The notes beneath the pieces are model-generated. The model ran no database searches. It was not told the origin of the DNA and saw nothing but the letters and a program-made list of their open reading frames with translations. From NCBI GenBank assembly GCA_032358255.1, contig JAULBX010022186.1:186001-250000 (forward strand): a DNA stretch of 64,000 nucleotides, written 5' to 3'. The translations under genes were made by a program, and so were the position numbers. Positions within the stretch are counted from its first letter, which is position 1; every line of letters starts with the position of its first letter. Origin of the DNA: Heterotrichella gracilis. Its lineage: Eukaryota > Sar > Xanthophyceae > Tribonematales > Xanthonemataceae. Below are positions 33,432-42,852 of this stretch, one piece after another.

Positions 33432-35534
33432 ATGAACAAATTATATAACTATGCCTGTGGCCAATGGGTTGCCGGGGCTGACAACGGACAGGAATTATTT
33501 AATGCTATTACCGGTGATGTTTTTGCTACGGCGAGCAGCAAAGGGCTTGATTTTGCTAAGATGTGCGAGTATGCGCGTACAGTTGGCGGACCAAAGCTCC
33601 GCAAAATGACCTTTCAGGAAAGAGGTTTAATGCTAAAGGCCCTGGCCATGCACCTTTTAAGCAAAAAGGAAGATTTTTATAAAGTAAGTTGGGCTACAGG
33701 TGCCACCCGTGTTGATAGCTGGGTGGATATTGAAGGTGGTATTGGAAATTTATTTGCATACGCCTCTTTGCGCCGCCAGTTCCCTAACGAAACATTTTGC
33801 TATGATGGCGATGTAGCGCGCCTTTCAAAGAACAACACATTTATTGGTCACCACATTTGCGTGCCAAAAGAAGGTGTCGCTATTCACATCAACGCCTTTA
33901 ACTTCCCTGTTTGGGGCATGTTAGAAAAGGTTGCTGTTAACTGGTTGGCCGGTGTTCCTGCAATAGTAAAGCCCGCAGCGCTTACTTCATTTTTAACCGA
34001 AGCGGTTGTTAAGGAAATAATTGCAAGTAAAATTTTACCGGAAGGTGCTTTGCAATTAATTTGTGGCAGCGCCAGCGGCATTTTAGATCATGTGCAAAGT
34101 CAGGATGTTATTACGTTTACAGGCTCCGCCTCAACAGGAAAAATGTTGAAATCACATCCGCGTCTGTTAGAAGAAGCAGTTCATTTTAATATGGAAGCTG
34201 ATTCGTTAAATTGTTGCGTGCTTGGAACCGACGTTACCACTGCTATGCCGGAGTTTGATATTTTTATTAAAGAAGTTGCAAGAGAAATTACAACTAAAGC
34301 CGGGCAAAAATGTACTGCCGTGCGTCGTATCATTGTTCCTGAGAATATGGTAGAGGACGTGCAAATAGCTTTAGGTAAACGCTTAGCACAAAATATTATT
34401 GGTGATCCTAATGTTGAAGGCGTGCGCATGGGATCCTTAGCCGGCAAATCACAATTAATTGAAGTAAAAGAAAAAGTTGAGCTGTTAAGCAAAACACAAA
34501 AAATAATCATTGGCAGCTTCGAGAATTTTGAAGTTAAAGGTGCCGATAAAAATAAAGGCGCATTTATGCCGCCAATTATTTTTTATAATGATAGTCCTTT
34601 TAAAAATACCGACTGCCATAATATTGAAGCATTTGGCCCGGTGAGTACCATTATGCCATACAAAACTATGGACGATGCCATTCAATTATCTAAAATGGGC
34701 AAAGGTTCTTTGGTAAGTTCTATTATTACAGCCGACGCAAAAATTGCGCGCATGTATACACTTGGAGCGGCTTGCATGCACGGCCGTATTTTAGTGTTGA
34801 ATGCCGAGTGTGCTAAAGAAAGTACCGGCCATGGTTCTCCTATGCCAATGTTAGTGCATGGTGGTCCTGGTCGCGCTGGCGGTGGCGAAGAAATGGGTGG
34901 TAAACGTGGCGTTTTCCATTACCTGCAACGTACCGCCATACAAGGTTCGCCAACAATGATCACGGCTATATTAAACAGCTACCAGGTTGGTGCAAAACAA
35001 ATAATTAAAGATGTTCATCCATTCCGTCAATATTTCGAAGACCTGGAGGTTGGTGAAACAACCATTACCCCTACCCATACGGTGAGCGAAGAAGATATTG
35101 TGAATTTTGCCAATGTAAGTGGCGATAAATTTTATGCGCATTTGCAACCGGAATCTTTGGATGGAACTATTTTTAAACGCACCGTTGCACACGGTTACTT
35201 TATTTTATCTAAAGCAGCAGGTCTATTTGTTGATCCACCAAAAGGTCCGGTATTATTAAACTATGGAATTGATGAATGTCGCTTTACAAAACCAATTTAC
35301 CCTGGCATGACCATTGGTGTGAAATTTACCTGTAAAGAAAAAATTGAAAATGATAAGCCTTTAACTGCTGCTAATGGTACCGAAGTTAAAGTTGGTATAG
35401 TAAAATGGGTAGTTGATATTTATGATGCAAGTTCAATGGACGTGCTTGAAAAATATGATGCTGTTGACCAGGCCGGTCAAACAGTTGGTATTGCTACAAT
35501 TTTAACTATGGTGAAGAAAAAGGATCAAAAATAA
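33432..35534 (+). CDS. paaZ: PaaZ-type bifunctional aldehyde dehydrogenase / enoyl-CoA hydratase
   Basis: 700 residues, full family length. N-terminal aldehyde dehydrogenase (1-520): HINAFNFPVWGMLEKV near 155, FTGSASTGKML, Glu near 254 in MEADSLN and catalytic Cys near 293 in GQKCTAVRR. C-terminal MaoC-type hot-dog domain (about 535-680): FANVSGDKFYAHL, then HGYFILSKAAGLFV. In phenylacetate breakdown PaaZ opens the oxepin-CoA ring and oxidises the semialdehyde. No other paa genes are in the window, so another aldehyde/CoA substrate is possible. Confidence 0.92.
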   Translation: MNKLYNYACGQWVAGADNGQELFNAITGDVFATASSKGLDFAKMCEYARTVGGPKLRKMTFQERGLMLKALAMHLLSKKEDFYKVSWATGATRVDSWVDIEGGIGNLFAYASLRRQFPNETFCYDGDVARLSKNNTFIGHHICVPKEGVAIHINAFNFPVWGMLEKVAVNWLAGVPAIVKPAALTSFLTEAVVKEIIASKILPEGALQLICGSASGILDHVQSQDVITFTGSASTGKMLKSHPRLLEEAVHFNMEADSLNCCVLGTDVTTAMPEFDIFIKEVAREITTKAGQKCTAVRRIIVPENMVEDVQIALGKRLAQNIIGDPNVEGVRMGSLAGKSQLIEVKEKVELLSKTQKIIIGSFENFEVKGADKNKGAFMPPIIFYNDSPFKNTDCHNIEAFGPVSTIMPYKTMDDAIQLSKMGKGSLVSSIITADAKIARMYTLGAACMHGRILVLNAECAKESTGHGSPMPMLVHGGPGRAGGGEEMGGKRGVFHYLQRTAIQGSPTMITAILNSYQVGAKQIIKDVHPFRQYFEDLEVGETTITPTHTVSEEDIVNFANVSGDKFYAHLQPESLDGTIFKRTVAHGYFILSKAAGLFVDPPKGPVLLNYGIDECRFTKPIYPGMTIGVKFTCKEKIENDKPLTAANGTEVKVGIVKWVVDIYDASSMDVLEKYDAVDQAGQTVGIATILTMVKKKDQK

Positions 35535-35592
35535 CTTAAACGATTTTATACGTTAAATTATTTCAAGAGCGATAATTAGAAAATTTAAAGCC

Positions 35593-37716
35593 ATGAAAAG
35601 TGCGATTCTGCTCTTAATTTTATTACCATTTTTTTTTAGGGCGCAATCGCAAAAAGAGATTGATTCACTCATCTATGTTACAAAGATCGAAAAGTCGGAT
35701 ACCACTAAAGTAAAGCTCTTAAATACATTAAGCAAGGTCTATTTGCACACCGGGTCGTATGATCAGGCAAGAGCCACTTCAGAAGATTGCATTAAATTCA
35801 TTGATAAAATTTTAGGCGAAAAAAAACAGTTAGCATTCAGAGAAATTGAAGTCTTTAACATCGGCAAAGCCGAATCATATGGCGTAGAAGGTTTCTCTTA
35901 TTCAAGCCAGGGAGATTATAAAAATGGAAAATTATTTCTTTTAAAGGCACTGAAAGTTTTTTTTGATTCTCATAATAAACTTGGTATGACCATGGCTTAT
36001 AATAATTTGGGAACAGTTGAATTTGAAAACGGAAACTTTTCGGAGTCTATTAAATATCATCTTAACTCTTTAAAAATTAATAATGAATTAGGTAACGAAA
36101 AAGGAAAAGCTTCTAATTTTAATAATTTAGCGAATGTATACGTTACAATTAAAAAGTTTTCTGAAGCAAAAAAAATGTTTCGAGAAGCAATAACAATCTA
36201 TTCAAAAACAAATAGAAAACAAGGGATAGCAAATGCCTATAATAACCTGGGCTTACTTTATGATGATGAAGCTTCATATGACAGCGCTTCTTATTATCTT
36301 AATAAATCTTTGAAGATTCGGTTAGAGATGGATGATAAACAAGGAGTAGCCGGAAGTTATGGAAATATTGCCGGTGTTTATTATAAGCTTAATAATTTAA
36401 AAGAGGCAATTGTATATTATAACAAGTCGTTGGTGATCAAGGAAGAAATTGGCGATTTGAGTGGTGTGGGATCGCAATACATTGAACTTGCAGGAGTTTA
36501 TTCTGAAATTAATGACCAGAAAAAAGCAATTGAATTAATGGAGAAAGGTTTAAAAACGTTTGAGAAGACGGATGCCTTTGATGATTTAAAGATTGCTTAT
36601 GAAACCTGTTCAAAAATATATTCAAAAATTGGAGATTATAAAAAGGCTTATGAATTTCATGTTAAATTTTTTGAAATTAATGATAGCCTGTTTAACGAGA
36701 AAAATTCCAAAATTATTCACGAATTAAGTACGCAGTACGAAACTGAAAAAAAAGAGAAAGAAAACAAACTTCTGCAAACAGAAAATAAATTATCTACAGC
36801 AACTATTAAGCAACAAAAATTAATTTCTTATTTTATTGTCGTTGGTTTAATTATCGTTTCCTTTTTAGCTTTTTTTATTTTTAATGGTTTAAAAAAGCAA
36901 CGTAGAGCTAATGTGATCATTTCTGAGCAGAAGAAAGAAGTTGAGTCGCAAAAACATTTAATTGAAGAGCATCAAAAAGAAACAATTGATAGCATTAACT
37001 ATGCTAAAAGAATACAGTATGCCTTGCTTGCAAATAGTGAAATACTAAAACGCAATATACCTGAACATTTTATTTTCTTTAACCCAAAAGATATTGTGAG
37101 TGGCGATTTTTACTGGGCAACCGAACATGAGAGTAAGTTTTACTTAGCGGTGTGTGACAGCACAGGTCATGGAGTTCCCGGGGCTTTTATGAGTTTATTA
37201 AATATTGGTTTTTTAAGCGAAGCGATTAAAGAAAAAAACATTGTTTTGCCAAACGAGGTATTAAATTATGTTAGGAAAAGACTAATTGAAAGTATTGGCA
37301 GCGATGGACAACAGGACGGAATGGATGCCATTTTAATTTGTATAAATAAAAATGATAGGTCAATTTCCTACGCTGCTGCAAATAACGAACCAATTTTAAT
37401 AAGGGAAAGTAAAATAATTGAATTGCCAAAAGATAAAATGCCTGTTGGTAAAGGCGAGAAAACAAACGACTTTACCTTATTTAATATAGAGGCAAATAAA
37501 GGCGACGTTTTATACCTATATACCGATGGTTTTGCTGATCAGTTTGGTGGCGATAAAGGAAAAAAATTCAAGTATAAACGGTTAAATGATCTTTTGTTGA
37601 CCAACTCTACAAAAGAAATGAATAAGCAAACAGAATTACTGGTTAGTGAGTTTAAGGCGTGGAAAGGTGATTTAGAACAAGTGGACGACGTTTGCATAAT
37701 TGGAATAAGGATCTAA
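35593..37716 (+). CDS. Periplasmic-TPR / SpoIIE phosphatase, array member 1
   Basis: 707 residues. Signal peptide (MKSAILLLILLPFFFRAQSQ), TPR array to about 400 with repeated YNNLGxVxxxxGxxxxA wording, membrane helix about 412-434, coiled-coil linker with TIDSINYAKRIQYALLA, and SpoIIE/PP2C domain about 485-707. Catalytic motifs are intact: SGDFYW, DSTGHGVPGAF, QDGMD, TDGFADQFGG and EQVDD. The phosphatase domain is of the subtype with SLLNIGFLSEAI and ELPKDKMPVGKGE. Predicted topology: TPRs outside the inner membrane, phosphatase inside. First gene of the plus-strand array. Confidence 0.93.
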   Translation: MKSAILLLILLPFFFRAQSQKEIDSLIYVTKIEKSDTTKVKLLNTLSKVYLHTGSYDQARATSEDCIKFIDKILGEKKQLAFREIEVFNIGKAESYGVEGFSYSSQGDYKNGKLFLLKALKVFFDSHNKLGMTMAYNNLGTVEFENGNFSESIKYHLNSLKINNELGNEKGKASNFNNLANVYVTIKKFSEAKKMFREAITIYSKTNRKQGIANAYNNLGLLYDDEASYDSASYYLNKSLKIRLEMDDKQGVAGSYGNIAGVYYKLNNLKEAIVYYNKSLVIKEEIGDLSGVGSQYIELAGVYSEINDQKKAIELMEKGLKTFEKTDAFDDLKIAYETCSKIYSKIGDYKKAYEFHVKFFEINDSLFNEKNSKIIHELSTQYETEKKEKENKLLQTENKLSTATIKQQKLISYFIVVGLIIVSFLAFFIFNGLKKQRRANVIISEQKKEVESQKHLIEEHQKETIDSINYAKRIQYALLANSEILKRNIPEHFIFFNPKDIVSGDFYWATEHESKFYLAVCDSTGHGVPGAFMSLLNIGFLSEAIKEKNIVLPNEVLNYVRKRLIESIGSDGQQDGMDAILICINKNDRSISYAAANNEPILIRESKIIELPKDKMPVGKGEKTNDFTLFNIEANKGDVLYLYTDGFADQFGGDKGKKFKYKRLNDLLLTNSTKEMNKQTELLVSEFKAWKGDLEQVDDVCIIGIRI

Positions 37717-37748
37717 TAAAAAGACCAAATAAATTGTAATTAGTAATA

Positions 37749-39200
37749 ATGAGGCTCTTAAGCGTGCGAAAAATAGTTTTATTTCTTCTATTGATCTTAG
37801 GCGTTAACGCGTTTGGTTCCATTGATGTTGATAGTCTTATAAAACGTGCAGACACCGCCCAACGCGACAAAGAAAAGATACGCCTGTATAATAAAATTGG
37901 GCAGACCTGCTTGCGAAGGGATATGCCCAAATCATTTGTGTATTTTAATAAGGCTTTAGAACTTTCTAAAAAAAATAATTATTCGCTTCAATATTTATAT
38001 TCCCTCAATTATCTTGCCGTTTATTACCGTTTAGTTGATGACTACGCGACCTCAAGAAAATTATTTCTTCAATGTATAGAACTTTCTAAAAAAGAGAATG
38101 ATGAAAACATTGTAGCAGATATCTATGAGGACTTTGCTAACTTTTATAGAAAGACAGGTGTCTTTGATACTGCTTTGATTTATATGCGTAAAGCGCTTGA
38201 TATCAATGAAAAAATAAAAGACACGGTCTCTATTATTTCCTGTTTAGCTAATATTGGTACAATTTATACCGACCGTGAAGAGTTTGATAATGCCCTGTTG
38301 TATTACGAGAAATCATATGTGTTTAGTAAAACCATTGATGCACCTAACCAGTCAGGTGTTGCGTTGATCGGGCTTGGTATTGTTTACGGGTCTAAAGGCG
38401 AATTAAAAAAAGCCATTGATAATTTTAAGAACGCTTTAAGTTATTATGAAAAAGCGCATGATACCCCGATGATAGCTACTTGCCTTTCAAACATTTCAAC
38501 TGCTAGTGTGATGCTGAAGGATTATAAGACTGCCATTGATGCCGGATTGAAAACAATAGAGATCTGCCAGCAAACAAATAATAATAGCGGGTTGGCGGAT
38601 GCAAGTTGCAATCTTGCAGATATTTATTTAAAGAACGGTGATTCAAAAAAAGCAATGGAGTATGCTGAGAAAGGTTTAAAAGTGGCCGAGGCTATAAATA
38701 ATCGTGAAAGCATGAAATTTGCTTATCAGGTATCTTCATTCATTTATTCAAAAACAAACAACTATCAAAAAGCATTTGAATTCCAGTCTAAATATTTATC
38801 TATAGTTAAAACGGTTTATGATGAGCAAAAATTAAAACAGATCCAGGAACTGGAAGCTAAATATCAAAACGAAAGTAAACAAAAGGAAATTGAAGTACAG
38901 GAAGAGAAGTTAAAGAATAAGGACCTTGTTATTCTCCAGCAAAAACGGGTTAATATCTCTATTGTAATAGGTCTTGTTTTAATTTCTTTTTTAGCGATTT
39001 TTGCGATAATTAATTACCGCCAAAAGAAAAAGACCAATATTATTCTATCTAATCAAAAAAATATTTTAGAAGGAAAACAAAAAGAAATATTGGATTCTAT
39101 TAATTATGCCAGACGTATACAAAAAACACTGTTGCCAAGCGAGAAATATATTGATAAGAGTTTAAAAAAATTGCAAAGCGGGAAGGAAGATAATGTTTAG
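37749..39200 (+). CDS. TPR membrane protein lacking the phosphatase domain, array member 2
   Basis: 483 residues. Signal peptide (IVLFLLLILGVNAFGS), TPRs to about 370, membrane helix about 400-421, coiled coil with ILDSINYARRIQKTLLPSEKYI, then a natural stop 13 residues after that motif. The first 445 residues match the layout of its phosphatase-bearing neighbours, but the SpoIIE domain is absent. The next gene starts 15 bases later, so no remnant is present. A subunit or decoy that pairs with full-length paralogues through the linker is my inference. Confidence 0.88.
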   Translation: MRLLSVRKIVLFLLLILGVNAFGSIDVDSLIKRADTAQRDKEKIRLYNKIGQTCLRRDMPKSFVYFNKALELSKKNNYSLQYLYSLNYLAVYYRLVDDYATSRKLFLQCIELSKKENDENIVADIYEDFANFYRKTGVFDTALIYMRKALDINEKIKDTVSIISCLANIGTIYTDREEFDNALLYYEKSYVFSKTIDAPNQSGVALIGLGIVYGSKGELKKAIDNFKNALSYYEKAHDTPMIATCLSNISTASVMLKDYKTAIDAGLKTIEICQQTNNNSGLADASCNLADIYLKNGDSKKAMEYAEKGLKVAEAINNRESMKFAYQVSSFIYSKTNNYQKAFEFQSKYLSIVKTVYDEQKLKQIQELEAKYQNESKQKEIEVQEEKLKNKDLVILQQKRVNISIVIGLVLISFLAIFAIINYRQKKKTNIILSNQKNILEGKQKEILDSINYARRIQKTLLPSEKYIDKSLKKLQSGKEDNV

Positions 39201-39215
39201 TAAAAAACAAATAAC

Positions 39216-40688
39216 ATGAAGAATTTAGTATCAGTTCTGATCTTAGTGTTCTTTTCATTTTCGTTTTATTCCCAGTCGGATAGAACGATCGATTCTTTAA
39301 AAAAAGTAATTGAAAGCGCACCAAACGACACTACCCGAATACGTAAAATGCTACAGCTTTCAAATAAGTTAAGACGTAATCATGTTGAAGAAGCAAAAAA
39401 ATACGCAATAGGTTCGCTGGAACTTTCTGAAAAAGTTAAGTACGATCTTGGGATTGCCGATGCCAATAATCTTTTGGGCATGCTTTTAACAGCAGAGGGT
39501 AAATATGCTGAATCCATTAACTGTAATAGAAAAGCAATATCCATTCAGATTAAAATTAAAGACGACTTTGGTCTCTCAAGAAGTTATAATGGCTTAGGTT
39601 CAGTATTTTATTTGACATACAATCTGGATAGTTGTATCAATTATTTTTTGCTTGCAACCGGTCTTTCTGAAAAAATGAAGAACACGACCGCAATGAAAAG
39701 TTTATACAGTAATCTGGCGGTGGTGTTATCTGCAAAAAAGAATTATACCCGATCGCTTGAATTTCATCAAAAAGCGGTTGAAATTGAAAAAGAAGAGAAC
39801 GATGTTTTTGGACTAGCCGAATCCTATATCAACATGTCGGTTCTGTACACAAAAACAAACGATGACTCTTTGGCATTTTGGTATTTAGATAAAGCATTTG
39901 CAACCTTTACTGAACTGAAGGACACTTTAAGGTTAATAAATGTCTACTCTAACTACTCTGTTCTTTACGACAAAAGGAAACAATACGATAAAGCACTTGT
40001 GGCTGCAAAAATGTCACTTAAATACGCAATTGCTATAAATAACGAAGAGAACCAGGCTTTTTCATATGTTAATGTTGCCGATACTTATAGAAAGATGAAA
40101 AATTTAAATGAGGCAGAAAAGAATTATTTTTTATCTATTCCCTTTTCTGAAAAAATGGATCTGAAAAAATATTTAATGGATGCCTATAATGGTCTGTCTG
40201 AAGTATACGAAGACAAGGAAAATTATAAAAGTGCGTTGTTTTACAAAAATAAATATGTTGCTATAAAAGATTCTACCGATAAACAACTTTATTCGGAGAA
40301 TATGTTGGAAATGGAAACAAAGTTTGATGTAGAAAGAAAAGAACGGGAAATTGCATTGTTGAGTAAAGATAAATTGGTAGTAAATGCAGAGTTGGAAAAA
40401 AGAAAAGGCTGGATCAGTTTTTTTGCTGTTCTTGTAATCGCTTTTATTGTCCTTACATTATTTATTGTCAGGACGAATATAAATCGTAAAAAAGCTAATT
40501 CATTGCTTTTAAAACTAAATAAGGATCTCACCGCCAGTAAAGACGAAATAGCAATGCAAAAAGAGCTTGTTGAGGAAAAACAAAAAGAGATCTTGGATTC
40601 CATTCATTACGCAAAACGAATACAAAAAGCGTTATTGCCAAGTGAAAAGTATATATCTAAAAATCTAAAAGAGCTAAATAATGGGTAA
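39216..40688 (+). CDS. TPR membrane protein lacking the phosphatase domain, array member 3
   Basis: 490 residues. Signal peptide (LVSVLILVFFSFSFYSQS), TPRs (GLGSVFYLTYNLDSC, YINMSVLYTKTNDD and others), membrane helix about 398-418, linker with ILDSIHYAKRIQKALLPSEK, ending YISKNLKELNNG. It has the same stop point as members 2 and 6. It is followed by a hairpin terminator and a 108-base gap, so members 1-3 may form one transcript. Confidence 0.88.
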   Translation: MKNLVSVLILVFFSFSFYSQSDRTIDSLKKVIESAPNDTTRIRKMLQLSNKLRRNHVEEAKKYAIGSLELSEKVKYDLGIADANNLLGMLLTAEGKYAESINCNRKAISIQIKIKDDFGLSRSYNGLGSVFYLTYNLDSCINYFLLATGLSEKMKNTTAMKSLYSNLAVVLSAKKNYTRSLEFHQKAVEIEKEENDVFGLAESYINMSVLYTKTNDDSLAFWYLDKAFATFTELKDTLRLINVYSNYSVLYDKRKQYDKALVAAKMSLKYAIAINNEENQAFSYVNVADTYRKMKNLNEAEKNYFLSIPFSEKMDLKKYLMDAYNGLSEVYEDKENYKSALFYKNKYVAIKDSTDKQLYSENMLEMETKFDVERKEREIALLSKDKLVVNAELEKRKGWISFFAVLVIAFIVLTLFIVRTNINRKKANSLLLKLNKDLTASKDEIAMQKELVEEKQKEILDSIHYAKRIQKALLPSEKYISKNLKELNNG

Positions 40689-40719
40689 TTTGAAGTGAGT
40701 ATTAATTATATTTGACTAT

Positions 40720-40748
40720 GGGTTATTTTTTTGGATAATCCATTTTTT
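40720..40748 (+). terminator. Terminator inside the TPR-phosphatase array
   Basis: GGGTTAT (40720-40726) pairs with ATAATCC (40735-40741), one G-T pair, followed by six T (40743-40748). It lies between members 3 and 4. A TATATTTG box at 40707-40714 precedes it and is not placed to serve the next gene well. Confidence 0.5.
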
Positions 40749-40796
40749 AATTAGCTATTTGACCAGAAGATCAAAATATATTACAAGTAATATTGC

Positions 40797-42821
40797 ATGA
40801 CTAAAATAATAAAAGGAATTTATCTACAAACTGTATTAATCTTGTTACAAGTATTGTTCTTTAATTGCCTTGCTCAAAATAAGGAAATAGATTCTTTAAA
40901 ACGTGTTTTAATAAACTTACCTGAAGATACAACTAAAGTTAATGTTTTAGTCGATCTTTGTAAAGCGGCTATTAATAATGATCTATATGATACCGCTTAC
41001 CGTTATTCAATTATTTCAAAAAATACCGCTCTAAATATAAACTACAAGAAAGGTCTTGCTCTGTCTTATAGTCTTATTGCTAATATATATTATCATCAGG
41101 GTAATAATCATAAATCTTTGGAGAATAATTTAGAAGCCTTAAAGATAAGAGAGCCGTTGGGAGATATAAAAGGTATGGCCAATTCTTATAATAATATTGG
41201 TAATGTGTATATGAGATTAAAAATTTATAATGAATCAATTAAAAATCATTTCGCTGCTTTAGCTATTCGAGAAAAAATAAAAGATTCAATAAATATTGGC
41301 TATTCATTTAATAATATTGGTAATGTGTATCGCTTACAAGGCAAGTTAGCAGATGCCTTAAAGTATCATTTTGCCGCCTTAAAAATTAAACAACTGGGTA
41401 AGAATAAAAAAGAAATTACCTATTCTCTAAATAATATTGGTATTGTTTATACAGATATGGGCAATTATGAAGAGGCGATCAAATATCATACACAAGCTTT
41501 AACACTTGCAAAAGAAATAAATAGTTTAGAGAATATTGAAATTACCTACATAGATATTAGTAGGCCCTATTTAAAACTAAAGGACTATAAAATGGCCGAA
41601 GATTGTGCAATTAAAGCATTAACTATAGCTACAGATATTGGCGATACAGAGACCATTATTGATGCAAATATGCTTTTAAGTATTTTATACGAAGAAACAG
41701 GAAATTTTAAGAAGTCATTAGATTATTATCATACCTATATTATTATTCGCGATAGTATTTATAATGATGGTAATGCCAAAAACTCTATTCAAGCGCAATT
41801 ACAATTTGATTTCGATAAAAAAGAAATGTTGGCAAAAAAAGAATTGGAAAAAAAGGAAATTGAAGCCAGGATTGAAAGTAAAAAGCAAAAATGGATTTTA
41901 TTTTTAGTGTCGTGTATTCTTATTCTTGTAGTATTTTTTGCTATAATAACGTATCGAAGTTATCTACAAAAACAAAAAGCTAATAAAATTATATTATTGC
42001 AAAAGCTTGAAGTAGAAAATCAACGTAATAAAACCGAAGAAAAAAATAAAGATATTACCAGTAGTATTACCTATGCCAAGCGCATACAGCAAGCAATTTT
42101 GCCTTCCGATGAAGTTATAAAAGAAAAATTTCCTGACTCGTTTATACTTTACAAACCTAAAGACATTGTAGCCGGCGATTTTTATTGGGTGTCAGATGCG
42201 GTTACAAAATACAAAGAAAGTTTTATGATGGTTGCCGTTGCTGATTGCACCGGGCATGGTGTTCCAGGTGCTTTAATGAGCGTAATTGGTAATAATTTTT
42301 TAAGAATTTGCGAACGCGAACCAACTGTAAATAGACCTTCGGAAGCTCTTGATTTTATAAATGCCGGAATATCAAAAACATTACGTCAAGAGTACTCAAA
42401 AAGTACCATACAAGATGGTATGGATATGGTGTTTGTTGCCATTGACTATCATGCATTAAAACTACATTTTGCTGGCGCAAAAAATTCTATTTGCGTTGTT
42501 AGGAGTGGTATATTAACTGAATACAAAGGAGATAAACATCCAATTGGGGCGTATGTTGGTAGTGAAATGAAGAAATTTACAAATCATACAATTCCAATAC
42601 AAAAAGGTGATTGTGTGTATTTATTTACGGATGGCTATGCCGACCAATTTGGTGGGCCGGATGGCAAAAAATTCATGTATAGTCGATTAAAAAAAGTGTT
42701 GGCAACAAATTCTCATCTACCTATGGAAAAGCAATTACATATATTAGATTCTACCTTTGAAGAATGGAAGGGTGATAACGAGCAAGTTGATGATGTTTGT
42801 GTGTTTGGTATTAAAATTTAA
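40797..42821 (+). CDS. Periplasmic-TPR / SpoIIE phosphatase, array member 4
   Basis: 674 residues. Signal peptide (GIYLQTVLILLQVLFFNCLAQ), TPRs with YNNIGNVY units exactly 120 bases (40 residues) apart, a Lys/Glu-rich stretch before the membrane helix (about 365-386), linker SSITYAKRIQQAILPS and SpoIIE domain from about 445. Motifs: AGDFYW, DCTGHGVPGAL, QDGMD, TDGYADQFGG, EQVDD. The domain differs from member 1: it has an insertion after DFYW (VSDAVTKYKESF) and GDKHPIGAYVG in place of KDKMPVGKGE. It starts the second block of the array. Confidence 0.93.
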   Translation: MTKIIKGIYLQTVLILLQVLFFNCLAQNKEIDSLKRVLINLPEDTTKVNVLVDLCKAAINNDLYDTAYRYSIISKNTALNINYKKGLALSYSLIANIYYHQGNNHKSLENNLEALKIREPLGDIKGMANSYNNIGNVYMRLKIYNESIKNHFAALAIREKIKDSINIGYSFNNIGNVYRLQGKLADALKYHFAALKIKQLGKNKKEITYSLNNIGIVYTDMGNYEEAIKYHTQALTLAKEINSLENIEITYIDISRPYLKLKDYKMAEDCAIKALTIATDIGDTETIIDANMLLSILYEETGNFKKSLDYYHTYIIIRDSIYNDGNAKNSIQAQLQFDFDKKEMLAKKELEKKEIEARIESKKQKWILFLVSCILILVVFFAIITYRSYLQKQKANKIILLQKLEVENQRNKTEEKNKDITSSITYAKRIQQAILPSDEVIKEKFPDSFILYKPKDIVAGDFYWVSDAVTKYKESFMMVAVADCTGHGVPGALMSVIGNNFLRICEREPTVNRPSEALDFINAGISKTLRQEYSKSTIQDGMDMVFVAIDYHALKLHFAGAKNSICVVRSGILTEYKGDKHPIGAYVGSEMKKFTNHTIPIQKGDCVYLFTDGYADQFGGPDGKKFMYSRLKKVLATNSHLPMEKQLHILDSTFEEWKGDNEQVDDVCVFGIKI

Positions 42822-42852
42822 AAGGTAATAGGCGTTCCCCTATTTAGGTAAA

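Noticed and set aside
37749-39200. Frameshifted or truncated phosphatase gene
   Set aside because: No PP2C-coding sequence follows in any frame before the next gene, and two other paralogues end at the same motif.
40707-40714. Promoter of array member 4 from the TATATTTG box
   Set aside because: The only TTTG upstream is 14 bases away, short of the usual spacing, and a terminator hairpin lies between the box and the gene.
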